Assembly: GCF_005116665.1 (NCBI RefSeq)
Contig: NZ_SWCJ01000011.1
Span: 62,001 to 126,000, forward strand
DNA: 64,000 nucleotides
Reading direction: 5' to 3'
From: Ferrimonas aestuarii
GTDB taxonomy: Bacteria > Pseudomonadota > Gammaproteobacteria > Enterobacterales > Shewanellaceae
This document shows, piece by piece, positions 55,585 to 64,000 of this stretch (the stretch's first letter is position 1; each line of letters opens with the position of its first letter). Position numbers and translations under genes: made by a program. The notes beneath the pieces were generated by a model. That model saw nothing but the letters and a program-made list of their open reading frames with translations, was not told where the DNA came from and made no database searches.

Positions 55585-56325
55585 TTATGCATTCTCTTGT
55601 TGTTCTAGGTGCCAGCCCACGGCTAACCCTGTATCGTACCTAAGATCGATGTATTGTGCCCGTCTTCCTTGCGAATTTAATGTCGGCCACAGCACAATAA
55701 AACGTTCCAGTCGCTCCATTTCGTCACGCCGTCCCAGCCTCAGCTGTAACCCATTGTCTAACGTCAAGTTCCAAGCGTGTCTTGCGGTGAGCTCCAGTGC
55801 CGCCAGCTCAAAGCCATTTAACTTCAAGTACTCACTAAACTGCAGCCAGTGTTGCCACACTTTTTGACTGGCATCCACAGGCCCGGTCAACTTAGGCAAG
55901 CCAATCAGCTCTGGCCGCGCTGGGGCATCAAATACCTGCGCGTCCTGATTCAACCACTGAGTTTGGTTCCAGTGAGCTTGAGGCTGCTGCTCACTCAAGT
56001 ACACCTTTAAGCGATTTGGCCACTCGCGCCGAACACTGGCACTGAGCACCCAAGGCAGCGCCTCCAACTGATGCTGAACCATCTGCATATTGGCAGTAAC
56101 CAAGCTGTCCTGACTCAATGCGTGCAGCGCCTGTCGAACCTCGTCGTCTGCGGTAAATTGCCGCTTACCAACCAGTGCCACTTCATCAATGGGCAAGGCA
56201 TCGGAATTGGCCAGCAATTGTCGCAGCTGCAAACCGCCATAAACCAAAGCGATACACACCAGAGCCAGCATCACAATGCCGGTGAAGCGATAACCATCAA
56301 ACTGAAGCCGCTTCCACGCCGCCAT
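55585..56325 (-). CDS. ftsQ: Cell division protein FtsQ
   Basis: A 246-residue bitopic protein. One TM at about 14-34 (FTGIVMLALVCIALVYGGLQ) is followed by a POTRA domain (about 43-112; LPIDEVALVGKRQFTADDEV) and the FtsQ beta domain. It recruits FtsL/FtsB and later divisome proteins. It lies between ddl and ftsA with 1- and 3-bp gaps. Confidence 0.95.
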   Translation of the reverse strand: MAAWKRLQFDGYRFTGIVMLALVCIALVYGGLQLRQLLANSDALPIDEVALVGKRQFTADDEVRQALHALSQDSLVTANMQMVQHQLEALPWVLSASVRREWPNRLKVYLSEQQPQAHWNQTQWLNQDAQVFDAPARPELIGLPKLTGPVDASQKVWQHWLQFSEYLKLNGFELAALELTARHAWNLTLDNGLQLRLGRRDEMERLERFIVLWPTLNSQGRRAQYIDLRYDTGLAVGWHLEQQENA

Positions 56326-56326
56326 A

Positions 56327-57247
56327 CTAACCTACCGTCTGTTCAAGCAGTGATAGCACCAGTTCATCGAACTCAATGCCAACCGCCCGAGCCGCTTTGG
56401 GTACCAAGCTGGTTTGGGTCATTCCCGGTACAGTATTGACCTCCAACACTTGCCAATTACCCTGAGCATCACGCATCACGTCTACTCGTCCCCAACCTTT
56501 AGCATGTACCGATTTAAAGGCCTTGAGCGCCAACTGCTGCAGTGCCAGCTCATCGGCTTCAGGAAGACCACAGGGGCACAGGTAACGGGTTTCCGTGGAC
56601 TGATATTTAGCTTGATAGTCATAAAAGCTATTGTCGGTCTGCATCTCAATGGCTGGCAGAGCTCGGTCGCCAATGATCGCTACCGTGTACTCTGGACCAT
56701 CGATCCACTTTTCGATCAGTACCTGATCATCAAACTTCAGCGCGTTTTCAATGGCAGCTTTAAGCTCATCGCCACTGTTGGCGATCGCCATGCCGATGGA
56801 GGAGCCTTCATTGGCTGGCTTAACCATCACCTTGCCACCTAAGTTGACCATCATCTGATCACACTCTGCTGGCTGGTAGTCTTCCTCGTTCACCACTTCA
56901 AAATCGGCGGTCGCAACCCCAAGGCCTTTCCAAAGCAGCTTGGTACGAACCTTGTCCATCGCCAGCGCGCACCCCAGTACCCCACTGCCGGTGTAGGGGA
57001 TGTTCATGTGCTCCAGTGCCCCTTGTAGGGTGCCATCTTCGCCACCACGGCCATGAAGCACGATGAATACACGATCAAAATTCTGTTCGGTCAGTTCTGA
57101 CAGTGGCTGCTTGGCCGGATCAAATGGATGAGCATCCACTCCTTTGTTAAGCAGGCCATCAAGTACCGCTCTACCGGAATTCAGAGAGACGTCTCGCTCG
57201 GCGCTGGTGCCACCAAACATCACGGCGACTTTGCCTAAATCACGCAT
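56327..57247 (-). CDS. ddl: D-alanine-D-alanine ligase
   Basis: A 306-residue ATP-grasp enzyme that makes the D-Ala-D-Ala dipeptide. Motifs are [41 protein letters not shown] and [19 protein letters not shown] chose the ATG at 57247 with GGAGG upstream; it overlaps the murC stop by 8 bp. The position between murC and ftsQ matches ddlB of E. coli. Confidence 0.97.
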   Translation of the reverse strand: MRDLGKVAVMFGGTSAERDVSLNSGRAVLDGLLNKGVDAHPFDPAKQPLSELTEQNFDRVFIVLHGRGGEDGTLQGALEHMNIPYTGSGVLGCALAMDKVRTKLLWKGLGVATADFEVVNEEDYQPAECDQMMVNLGGKVMVKPANEGSSIGMAIANSGDELKAAIENALKFDDQVLIEKWIDGPEYTVAIIGDRALPAIEMQTDNSFYDYQAKYQSTETRYLCPCGLPEADELALQQLALKAFKSVHAKGWGRVDVMRDAQGNWQVLEVNTVPGMTQTSLVPKAARAVGIEFDELVLSLLEQTVG

Positions 57248-58691
57248 CACCAACCTCCCGCAGTGCGTCAATAGAAAGCTCCAATGCCCCCAGCTGTTTT
57301 GCTAGAGCACCAATGTTACCTGCCCCTTGGGTCAGGATGACGTCACCGTCTTGAATCTGATCCGCCAACACGCCCGCCAATTCATCGGGCTTGGCGACGT
57401 AGATAGGATCAACCTTGCCACGTCCGCGAATGGAGCGAGCCAAGGCTCGACTGTCAGCACCGGCTATGGGATCTTCGCCGGCGGCGTAGACTTCGAGTAA
57501 CAGCAGTTGGTCCACCTCCGCCAATACTTGGCAGAAGTCGTCATACAGATCCCGAGTACGGCTGTAGCGATGAGGCTGATACGCCATCACCAAGCGACGC
57601 TCTGGCCAAGCGGCACGGGCGGCTTTGATGGTGGCAGCCACTTCACTGGGGTGGTGTCCATAATCGTCCACCAACAAGGCCTTACCTCGTCCGGTTTCAA
57701 ATTCACCGTACTGCTGGAAACGGCGACCAATGCCCTCAAACTGCGCCAACGCATCAACGATGGCGTCATCTTCAATTCCGGCATCAGTAGCAACAGCGAT
57801 GGCAGCTAGCGCATTCAATACGTTGTGCTGCCCCGGTAGAGACAAATGAATTTTGAGGTTGCTTCGCTCAGCACGCTCTACCTCAAATTCACAGTGAGTG
57901 CCGTGCTGGACGAAGTGGCGCACTCGAACATCGCAGCCCTCGCTAAAGCCGTATGTCACCACAGGTCGGCCGATGCGAGGCAGTAACTCTTTGACACCAG
58001 GGTCATCGGCACACACCACAGCCAAGCCATAAAACGGCAGGTTATGGAGGAACTCAATGAACGTGTCATGCAGCTTGCTGACATCCCCACCATAGGTATC
58101 CATATGATCCGGTTCGACGTTCGTCACCACCGACACCATTGGCTGCAGATGCAGGAAGCTGGCATCAGACTCATCCGCCTCGGCAATCAAGAACTGCCCA
58201 GAGCCCAGTCGAGCATTGGTACCGGCACTGTTCAGCAGTCCGCCGATAACAAACGTCGGATCAAGATTGGCCTGCGCAAAAATACTGGCAATCAAACTGG
58301 TAGTCGTGGTTTTGCCATGGGTACCGGCAATGGCGATACCATGACGAAAACGCATCAGCTCCGCCAGCATCTGCGCTCGCTGCACTACCGGTGTGCGATT
58401 GGCTTTCGCTGCAATGAGCTCAGGGTTGTCACCACGAATGGCGGTGGAAACCACCACCACGTCTTTTTCTTCTACCCAGGCGGCATCATGGCCGATGTGA
58501 ATTGATGCTCCAAGGGCCTGTAATCTTTGGGTTACCGCATTTTCAGCAATGTCACTGCCGCTGATGCAATAGCCTTCATTAACCAGCACCTCTGCAATGC
58601 CGCCCATACCAGCGCCACCGATGCCGATGAAATGGATAGCTTTAACTCGGCGCATCGCCGGAATGGTTTTTGTTGTCATTGCATTACTCAT
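57240..58691 (-). CDS. murC: UDP-N-acetylmuramate-L-alanine ligase
   Basis: A 483-residue Mur ligase that adds L-Ala to UDP-MurNAc. The N-terminal nucleotide motif is [18 protein letters not shown], the ATP site [11 protein letters not shown], and the C-terminal domain has [11 protein letters not shown] chose the ATG at 58691 (MSNAMTTKT) with GGAGG 5 nt upstream, overlapping murG by 8 bp. Confidence 0.98.
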   Translation of the reverse strand: MSNAMTTKTIPAMRRVKAIHFIGIGGAGMGGIAEVLVNEGYCISGSDIAENAVTQRLQALGASIHIGHDAAWVEEKDVVVVSTAIRGDNPELIAAKANRTPVVQRAQMLAELMRFRHGIAIAGTHGKTTTTSLIASIFAQANLDPTFVIGGLLNSAGTNARLGSGQFLIAEADESDASFLHLQPMVSVVTNVEPDHMDTYGGDVSKLHDTFIEFLHNLPFYGLAVVCADDPGVKELLPRIGRPVVTYGFSEGCDVRVRHFVQHGTHCEFEVERAERSNLKIHLSLPGQHNVLNALAAIAVATDAGIEDDAIVDALAQFEGIGRRFQQYGEFETGRGKALLVDDYGHHPSEVAATIKAARAAWPERRLVMAYQPHRYSRTRDLYDDFCQVLAEVDQLLLLEVYAAGEDPIAGADSRALARSIRGRGKVDPIYVAKPDELAGVLADQIQDGDVILTQGAGNIGALAKQLGALELSIDALREVGDA

Positions 58692-59769
58692 GGCGGCCTC
58701 CAGCAGCATCTATGCAGTGATTGGCAACTCGTTCGGTTGCATCAATCACAGCTAAGTTGCGGGCTGCAGCAGCCATCTGTTCTAATTTCTGATTGTCATT
58801 GGCCAGCTCGGTTAGCATTTGCGCCACCCCTTGAGGTGTTAAATCACGCTGTTGCACCATCTGTGCTGCCCCCGCATCCACCAAGGCTTGGCCATTTTTG
58901 GTTTGATGATCATCCACCGCATGGGGAAATGGCACCAAAATAGATGGGCGACCAGTGGCTGCCAACTCGGCAACCGTCAGCGCACCGGCTCGACTGATCA
59001 CCACATCAGCCCAAGCATAAGCAGCGGCCATATCGTCGATAAATTCATTGACCTGAACCCCGACTCCAGGAGCCTGCTCTTGCCAAAGTGCCTGAGTGGC
59101 CTCCACGTTGCCTCGACCCACTTGGTGCCATACGGTCAAACTAACGCTGGCTTCCAATTCATGGGCCGCCTTAGGCACGTTTGTATTGAGTGCTTGAGCA
59201 CCGAGGCTGCCGCCAACAATCAGCACCTTAAGCTGACCATTGGGTGCCACAGGTTGGGTTTCCCCTACTTTCAGCAGCTCTTGACGCACCGGATTGCCCA
59301 CCAACTGACCATGCTCCAACGCCCCGTCGAAAGCACACAATACCTTTTTGGCGAATTTGGCCAGGATCCGATTCGTCGCGCCTGCAACGGCGTTTTGTTC
59401 GTGGAGAACAACCGGCGTCCCACGGAGCCAAGCGGCGATGCCACCGGGTCCAGAGGCGTACCCGCCCATGCCCAGTACCACATCCGGTTTAAGGCGACGC
59501 TGAATCTGCCAAGATTGATAAATCGCTTTCACAATTTGCAGTGGCGCCATCAATTTTCTCAACAGGCCGTTACCTCGAACCCCTTTGATGTCGATAAAAT
59601 CAATTTCAATTCCATGTTGAGGCACCACCCGTGCCTCCATGCGATCCGCAGTGCCTAACCAGCTCACCAGCCAACCCGCTTCTCTGAGATGACGTGCCAC
59701 CGCCAGAGCTGGAAAAACATGCCCACCGGTTCCGCCAGCCATCACCATCAATCGCTTAGGTTGATTCAT
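58684..59769 (-). CDS. murG: UDP-GlcNAc:lipid I N-acetylglucosaminyltransferase MurG
   Basis: A 361-residue GT-B glycosyltransferase that converts lipid I to lipid II at the inner face of the membrane. The N-terminal G loop is [16 protein letters not shown], then [13 protein letters not shown] and HEQNAVAG. The donor-binding site is in [20 protein letters not shown] with [14 protein letters not shown]. It overlaps ftsW by 14 bp and murC by 8 bp. Confidence 0.98.
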   Translation of the reverse strand: MNQPKRLMVMAGGTGGHVFPALAVARHLREAGWLVSWLGTADRMEARVVPQHGIEIDFIDIKGVRGNGLLRKLMAPLQIVKAIYQSWQIQRRLKPDVVLGMGGYASGPGGIAAWLRGTPVVLHEQNAVAGATNRILAKFAKKVLCAFDGALEHGQLVGNPVRQELLKVGETQPVAPNGQLKVLIVGGSLGAQALNTNVPKAAHELEASVSLTVWHQVGRGNVEATQALWQEQAPGVGVQVNEFIDDMAAAYAWADVVISRAGALTVAELAATGRPSILVPFPHAVDDHQTKNGQALVDAGAAQMVQQRDLTPQGVAQMLTELANDNQKLEQMAAAARNLAVIDATERVANHCIDAAGGRHE

Positions 59770-60931
59770 TGCTGACCTCCGGCGAGGAATCTTGTTGTAA
59801 TCGTCGTTCGTAATCCACGCGCAGCAATATGGCTGCCGCCACAGTCATGACCCATAAACTACTTCCACCATAACTGACCATGGGTAAGGTGAGGCCTTTG
59901 GTTGGCAGCAAGCCAACGCTGGCACCCACGTTTACCGCAGTTTGAAAACTGAACCAGATACCGATGCCGTAGGCAAAGTACCCGGAAAATGCTTGATTGT
60001 TTTTAAGAGCAAGGTTGCCAATCTTCAGAGCACGCAGCGCCAACCAAAGTTCCAATAGCAACACGCAGCTGACGCCAATAAAGCCAAGCTCTTCACCCAG
60101 AACCGCAAAAATGAAGTCCGTATGCGCCTCTGGCAGATACTCCAACTTTTGAATACTGTTGCCCAACCCCTGACCCAACCAGTCGCCGCGGCCATAGGCC
60201 ATCAACGACTGAGTCAGCTGATAACCGGCACCAAAGGGATCGGCCCAAGGATCCCAGAAACTGGTGACCCGTCGAAGTCGGTAAGGCGCAGAGGCGATGA
60301 GCAGCACCACCAGCCCCACGCCAAGTAGGCACAGGGCGAAAAAATCCCGCAGTTTGGCACCGGCGAGGAACAGCATCCCCATCACGGTCACAAACATCAC
60401 CACGACGGTTCCCAAATCCGGCTGCCCCAAAATGAACAGGGCATAGACCCCCAGCGCCGCAAAGGGTTTTAAAAAGCCCTTTAACTCTTCACGAACTTCC
60501 TGATGACGACGAACCAAGTAGCTGGCCAAATAGAGAAACAACGTAAACTTAGCGACCTCGGCCACCTGAAGGTTTAACGGGCCGACGGAAAGCCAGCGCG
60601 TTGCCCCATTTACGGTTCGCCCACCAATGAGCACCGCCACCAACAGCAGCAAACCCAGCGCCAGCAACTTGCCACTGTGTTGTTGCCAGAAGCTCATGGG
60701 GATATTGATGGTGATCACCAGAATCACCATCGCCATCGACAAAAATGCCAAGTGGCGTTTCACGAAGAAATAGGGGTCGCCCTTAAGGCTTTCCGCCTCC
60801 GCTAGCGACGCCGAACTCACCATCACTAAGCCGATCATCGCCAGCGTCAAAATTAGGGTAAGCAGCACTCGATCGTAACCGCCATCAGAGCGGTCATTGC
60901 CACGAATGCCTTGCCACAACGCCCCAACCAT
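59756..60931 (-). CDS. ftsW: Septal peptidoglycan polymerase FtsW (SEDS family)
   Basis: A 391-residue protein with about ten TM helices. SEDS motifs are present: MVSSASLAEAE, the loop LSVGPLNLQVAEVAKFTLFLYLASYL around the catalytic region, PDLGTVVVM (active-site Asp region) and LPTKGLTLPMVSYGGSS near the end. I chose the ATG at 60931, which overlaps the murD stop (TGATG) with GGAGG upstream; the open frame upstream lies over murD. Confidence 0.96.
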   Translation of the reverse strand: MVGALWQGIRGNDRSDGGYDRVLLTLILTLAMIGLVMVSSASLAEAESLKGDPYFFVKRHLAFLSMAMVILVITINIPMSFWQQHSGKLLALGLLLLVAVLIGGRTVNGATRWLSVGPLNLQVAEVAKFTLFLYLASYLVRRHQEVREELKGFLKPFAALGVYALFILGQPDLGTVVVMFVTVMGMLFLAGAKLRDFFALCLLGVGLVVLLIASAPYRLRRVTSFWDPWADPFGAGYQLTQSLMAYGRGDWLGQGLGNSIQKLEYLPEAHTDFIFAVLGEELGFIGVSCVLLLELWLALRALKIGNLALKNNQAFSGYFAYGIGIWFSFQTAVNVGASVGLLPTKGLTLPMVSYGGSSLWVMTVAAAILLRVDYERRLQQDSSPEVSNEST

Positions 60932-62226
60932 CAAAGCGCCTCCGCCAACTGACAGAAGCGGTCGCCACGCACCATGTAGTTGGCGAACATATCGATACTG
61001 GCGCAGGCTGGAGACAGCAGCACCATCTCCCCTGGCTCTGCCAGGGCGGCGGCATGAGCGAATGCCTGCTCTAGACTGTCGCAATAGGTTGAGTGCGCAA
61101 AGGTGGTGGCCAATGCCTGACCATCCTTACCTAGGGTCGTGAGCGATTTCAGGCTATTGGCAAATAGTGGCACCAACTGACTAAAATCCGCACCTTTGCC
61201 ATCGCCACCGGCGATCAGGTGAATGCGCCCTGCAAACTCAGTCAGCCCCATCAGCGCCGCTTCCGTCGCCCCAATATTGGTGGCCTTGGAATCATTGACG
61301 TAATGAACGCCATGTTTTACCACCACGCTCTGGCAACGATGACGCAATCCTGCAAAGGTTTTCAGCGCGGTTTTCATCGCCGCCTCATCCACACCAACCG
61401 CCTGCGCCAACGCCATGGACGCCAACGCATTAAGGTGATTATGGCCACCAACCAGTGCCATCTCCTCGGTGGCCATCAACGGCCCCTTTGGCGACAGCAA
61501 CTGACCGGCTTCCACTCGAAAATCACCAACATTCAAACCAAATCGAATGGCATCGACGCGACCACTTTGGGTATTGGCGTCATCGGCACTTTCAAGTACC
61601 CGTTCCGCATTGCGGTAGATAGTGAGCTTGGTATCTCGATAGTGGCTAAAGTCACGATAGCGATCGAGGTGGTCGTCACTGACATTCAGTACCGTGGCGA
61701 TTCTAGGTTTGAGGCTGGAGGTGGTTTCCAGTTGAAAGCTAGACAACTCGAGCACGTAGCAGTCGTGGTCTTTGCCTAGCAGTGCCAACGCCGGTTCACC
61801 AATGTTGCCCCCCACGCCGACGCTCATGCCTTGGGCGGCAATCATCTCACCCACTAAGGTGGTGACTGTGGATTTGCCGTTGGAGCCGGTAATGGCGATC
61901 ACCGGCTTATCTGCCGCTCGGGCAAACAGCTCAATGTCACCAATGGCTTCCACTCCAGAATCGATGGCGGTTTTGATCTCCGGAGTTGCCAAAGCGATCC
62001 CCGGCGACACTACTAAGGTCGTGGCCTTCGCCAACACCTTAGCCTCAAACGGCCCAGTCTTCAAAGCCACCAGTGGAAACTCGGCCGCCAACTGCTCAGC
62101 GCCGGGAGGAGTTGGCCGGGTGTCCCAAACCGCCACACTGAGCCCTTGTGCATGTAGATAGCGCACGCAGGAGAGACCGGTAATTCCCAGTCCCAAAACC
62201 CAGATGGATGGCGAGGAGGTTTGCAT
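60931..62226 (-). CDS. murD: UDP-N-acetylmuramoylalanine-D-glutamate ligase
   Basis: A 431-residue Mur ligase that adds D-Glu. The N-terminal segment is SIWVLGLGITGLSCVRYL, the ATP motif ITGSNGKSTVTTLVGEM, then YVLELSSFQLETT, HRCQ and VNDSKATNIGAT, with the carbamylated-lysine region present. I chose the ATG at 62226 over an adjacent TTG. It starts 3 bp after mraY ends and overlaps ftsW. Confidence 0.97.
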   Translation of the reverse strand: MQTSSPSIWVLGLGITGLSCVRYLHAQGLSVAVWDTRPTPPGAEQLAAEFPLVALKTGPFEAKVLAKATTLVVSPGIALATPEIKTAIDSGVEAIGDIELFARAADKPVIAITGSNGKSTVTTLVGEMIAAQGMSVGVGGNIGEPALALLGKDHDCYVLELSSFQLETTSSLKPRIATVLNVSDDHLDRYRDFSHYRDTKLTIYRNAERVLESADDANTQSGRVDAIRFGLNVGDFRVEAGQLLSPKGPLMATEEMALVGGHNHLNALASMALAQAVGVDEAAMKTALKTFAGLRHRCQSVVVKHGVHYVNDSKATNIGATEAALMGLTEFAGRIHLIAGGDGKGADFSQLVPLFANSLKSLTTLGKDGQALATTFAHSTYCDSLEQAFAHAAALAEPGEMVLLSPACASIDMFANYMVRGDRFCQLAEAL

Positions 62227-62229
62227 CAA

Positions 62230-63312
62230 TTAACGTACCTTCAATGTCGCAAGGCCCAGCAAAACTAGGCACAGAGAGATAATCCAGAAGCGCACGATAA
62301 CGCGAGGTTCTGGCCAACCTTTCAATTCGTAGTGGTGATGAATCGGTGCCATGCGGAAGATCCGCTTACGGCGCAACTTAAAGGAGCCCACCTGCAGAAT
62401 CACCGACAGGGTCTCAGCCACAAAGATACCGCCCATGATCACCAGCAAAATTTCCTGACGTGTCAGTACCGCGATGGCCCCAAGACCAGCACCTAGCGCC
62501 AGTGAACCGACATCCCCCATGAACACTTGGGCTGGGTAGGTGTTAAACCATAAAAAGCCCAATCCAGCACCGACAATGGCGGTACAGACGATCACCAGCT
62601 CACCCACGCCCGGTAGGTATGGGATATGCAGGTAGCGAGAAAATTCCACGTGGCCACTCAAATACGCCACCAGCGCAAAGGCCGCCGCCACCATCACCGT
62701 AGGAACGATGGCCAACCCATCCAGCCCGTCAGTGAGGTTTACCGCATTGGAGCTGCCAACAATGGTGAAATAGGCCAGCAAAATAAACACCGCACCCAAT
62801 TGCGGCATAAAGTCCTTAAAGAACGGCACCACCAAGGTGGTATCCGCTGGGCTTTGAGCACTCCAAAACAGGTACGCTGCGGCCACCAAGGCTGCCGCCG
62901 ATTGCCAAAAATACTTCCAGCGCGCAATGAGCCCTTTAGGATCTTTGCGAATCACCTTGCGATAGTCGTCTACAAAACCGATGAGGCCGAAAGCACCAAG
63001 CACAAACAGCAACACCAACACATAACGATTGCCCAGATCACCCCACAATAGGGTGCTGACAAAGATGCCGCCCAAAATCATGATACCGCCCATGGTTGGG
63101 GTACCACGTTTGCTGAAGTGAGATTCCGGACCATCGTCACGTACGACCTGGCCAATCTGCATGGTCTGCAGATAGCGGATCAGGTACGGGCCTGCCAATA
63201 AGCAGAAGCCCAGCGCGGTAAGCAGTCCTAAAATCGAGCGGAAGGTCAAATAGGAAAAGACGTTAAACCCGCTATAAAATTGAGCCAAGTATTCGGCCAA
63301 ATAAACCAGCAT
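62230..63312 (-). CDS. mraY: Phospho-N-acetylmuramoyl-pentapeptide transferase MraY
   Basis: A 360-residue polytopic enzyme that makes lipid I. Motifs are [20 protein letters not shown] (Mg-binding Asp pair), [13 protein letters not shown] and the loop [17 protein letters not shown]. Length equals that of E. coli MraY. The stop codon of murF directly precedes its start. Confidence 0.98.
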   Translation of the reverse strand: MLVYLAEYLAQFYSGFNVFSYLTFRSILGLLTALGFCLLAGPYLIRYLQTMQIGQVVRDDGPESHFSKRGTPTMGGIMILGGIFVSTLLWGDLGNRYVLVLLFVLGAFGLIGFVDDYRKVIRKDPKGLIARWKYFWQSAAALVAAAYLFWSAQSPADTTLVVPFFKDFMPQLGAVFILLAYFTIVGSSNAVNLTDGLDGLAIVPTVMVAAAFALVAYLSGHVEFSRYLHIPYLPGVGELVIVCTAIVGAGLGFLWFNTYPAQVFMGDVGSLALGAGLGAIAVLTRQEILLVIMGGIFVAETLSVILQVGSFKLRRKRIFRMAPIHHHYELKGWPEPRVIVRFWIISLCLVLLGLATLKVR

Positions 63313-64000
63313 CTAATTCTGTTCTCCAAAATGGGTGCCCAGCGCGTCGATAACCCGTTCCATGGCGGCGCTACGAGAACCTTTTACTAATAACGTGACG
63401 GGCTGCTGTTGCCCGTGTAGCCACTCAATGATGGCTTGATGTAGTTCGGACTGACTGTCAAAGTGCCGTGCACTAGGGTGCACTTCTGCAACCGAGCGGC
63501 TTAATGTACCTACACAAAAAACTTGGTCAATCCCCTTTTTTGTGGCGTATTCACCAACTTGACGATGAAGTTGCTCGGCATCCTCTCCAAGCTCCCCCAT
63601 ATCGCCAAATGCCAATGCGGTAATACCCTCACATTCGGCCAAGGTGTCGAGGGCCGCTTCGGTAGCAGCAATGCTGGCGTTATAGCTGTCATCTAAAATG
63701 GTGAGACTGGGCGTCAAGGTCATCGGTCGCATGCGTCCTTTTACCGGCTGCATGCGCTCAAGACCTTTGGCAATCAGCTCGAGACTCAATCCTGCTGCAG
63801 TGGCCAAAGCCGCGGCAGCAAGCGCATTATCCACCTGGTGGCGACCGATAACCGGTAGGGTCACGTCGACTGACTCAGAGCCTCGATTGAGGCTAAATTG
63901 GTAACACCCGTGGCAGACGGGATGAACGTTTGTCGCCATCAGATCCGCCCGCTGACGGCTAGAGAAGGTGATCACCTGATGATTTGCCAATCGCTCAATA
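63313..64000 (-). CDS. murF: UDP-MurNAc-tripeptide D-alanyl-D-alanine ligase MurF (5' part outside window)
   Basis: The C-terminal 229 residues of MurF, which adds D-Ala-D-Ala (made by ddl) to the UDP-MurNAc tripeptide. The frame is open to the window edge, so the ATP-binding P-loop is outside. The visible part has VIGRHQVDNALAAAALATAA, ILDDSYNASIAATEAALDTL and ALAFGDMGELGEDAEQLHR, which fix the identity. It is the upstream end of the dcw series seen here. Confidence 0.95.
   Translation of the reverse strand, partial: IERLANHQVITFSSRQRADLMATNVHPVCHGCYQFSLNRGSESVDVTLPVIGRHQVDNALAAAALATAAGLSLELIAKGLERMQPVKGRMRPMTLTPSLTILDDSYNASIAATEAALDTLAECEGITALAFGDMGELGEDAEQLHRQVGEYATKKGIDQVFCVGTLSRSVAEVHPSARHFDSQSELHQAIIEWLHGQQQPVTLLVKGSRSAAMERVIDALGTHFGEQN

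Noticed and set aside
58852..59658. A 268-codon plus-strand open frame
   Set aside because: It is antisense to murG, which has all expected motifs.

Overview
The window looks like chromosomal DNA of a marine or sediment gammaproteobacterium of the Shewanella/Ferrimonas type (Alteromonadales). This is an inference from four things: a multihaem outer-membrane cytochrome lipoprotein of the MtrC/OmcA class, E. coli-like synteny blocks (pdhR-aceEF-lpd, ampDE-nadC-pilABCD-coaE-zapD-yacG, secA-mutT, the dcw division cluster, rsd/hemE), high protein similarity to enteric homologues, and a PHA operon ordered phaP-phaC-phaJ as in Aeromonas. No tRNA, rRNA, IS element, prophage or CRISPR array was seen.

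Layout. 1-8.5 kb: end of an S1-domain gene, a DUF2960 gene, a ToxR/CadC-like membrane regulator, an 11-haem cytochrome lipoprotein, a repeat-rich intergenic region, then a polyhydroxyalkanoate block (small unknown protein, phasin, PHA synthase, R-specific enoyl-CoA hydratase) and a small exported protein. 8.5-16 kb: YgiQ radical SAM protein, CPBP protease, SDR, a PAS-GGDEF-EAL membrane protein and a UDG-fold protein. 15.8-22.7 kb: the psuK-psuG pseudouridine catabolic pair with a perfect palindrome at its head, hemE, a candidate small RNA with its own promoter and terminator, rsd and acnB. 22.9-31.4 kb: DUF4382 lipoprotein, hxpB-like phosphatase, and a two-gene operon joining a patatin-type outer-membrane phospholipase to a 1465-residue propeller-PAS-GGDEF-EAL sensor. 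31.5-38.2 kb: lpd, aceF, aceE and pdhR, with a PdhR box in front of pdhR. 38.6-47.4 kb: ampE/ampD divergent from an aspartic protease gene, nadC, the type IV pilus genes pilA-pilB-pilC-pilD, coaE, zapD and yacG. 47.4-64 kb: mutT, secA, an M23 peptidase and a DciA-like gene, then lpxC, ftsZ, ftsA, ftsQ, ddl, murC, murG, ftsW, murD, mraY and a murF cut by the window edge, all on the minus strand with short gaps or overlaps.

How it fits together. Most of the window is conserved housekeeping: pyruvate oxidation under PdhR, peptidoglycan precursor synthesis and septation, protein export, and pilus assembly. The accessory interest is in the cytochrome region, the PHA operon, the two c-di-GMP proteins and the hemE-rsd intergenic region. 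The strongest candidate for something undescribed is the approximately 85-nt transcription unit at 19.21-19.34 kb. It has a near-consensus sigma70 promoter with 17-bp spacing, a 21-nt inverted repeat touching the -35, a stem-loop and a strong intrinsic terminator, but no plausible reading frame. Other items worth a look are an unusual density of TTGGG boxes between the cytochrome and PHA genes, a PilB that cannot contain the usual N-terminal domain, and an lpxC terminator encoded inside the end of dciA.
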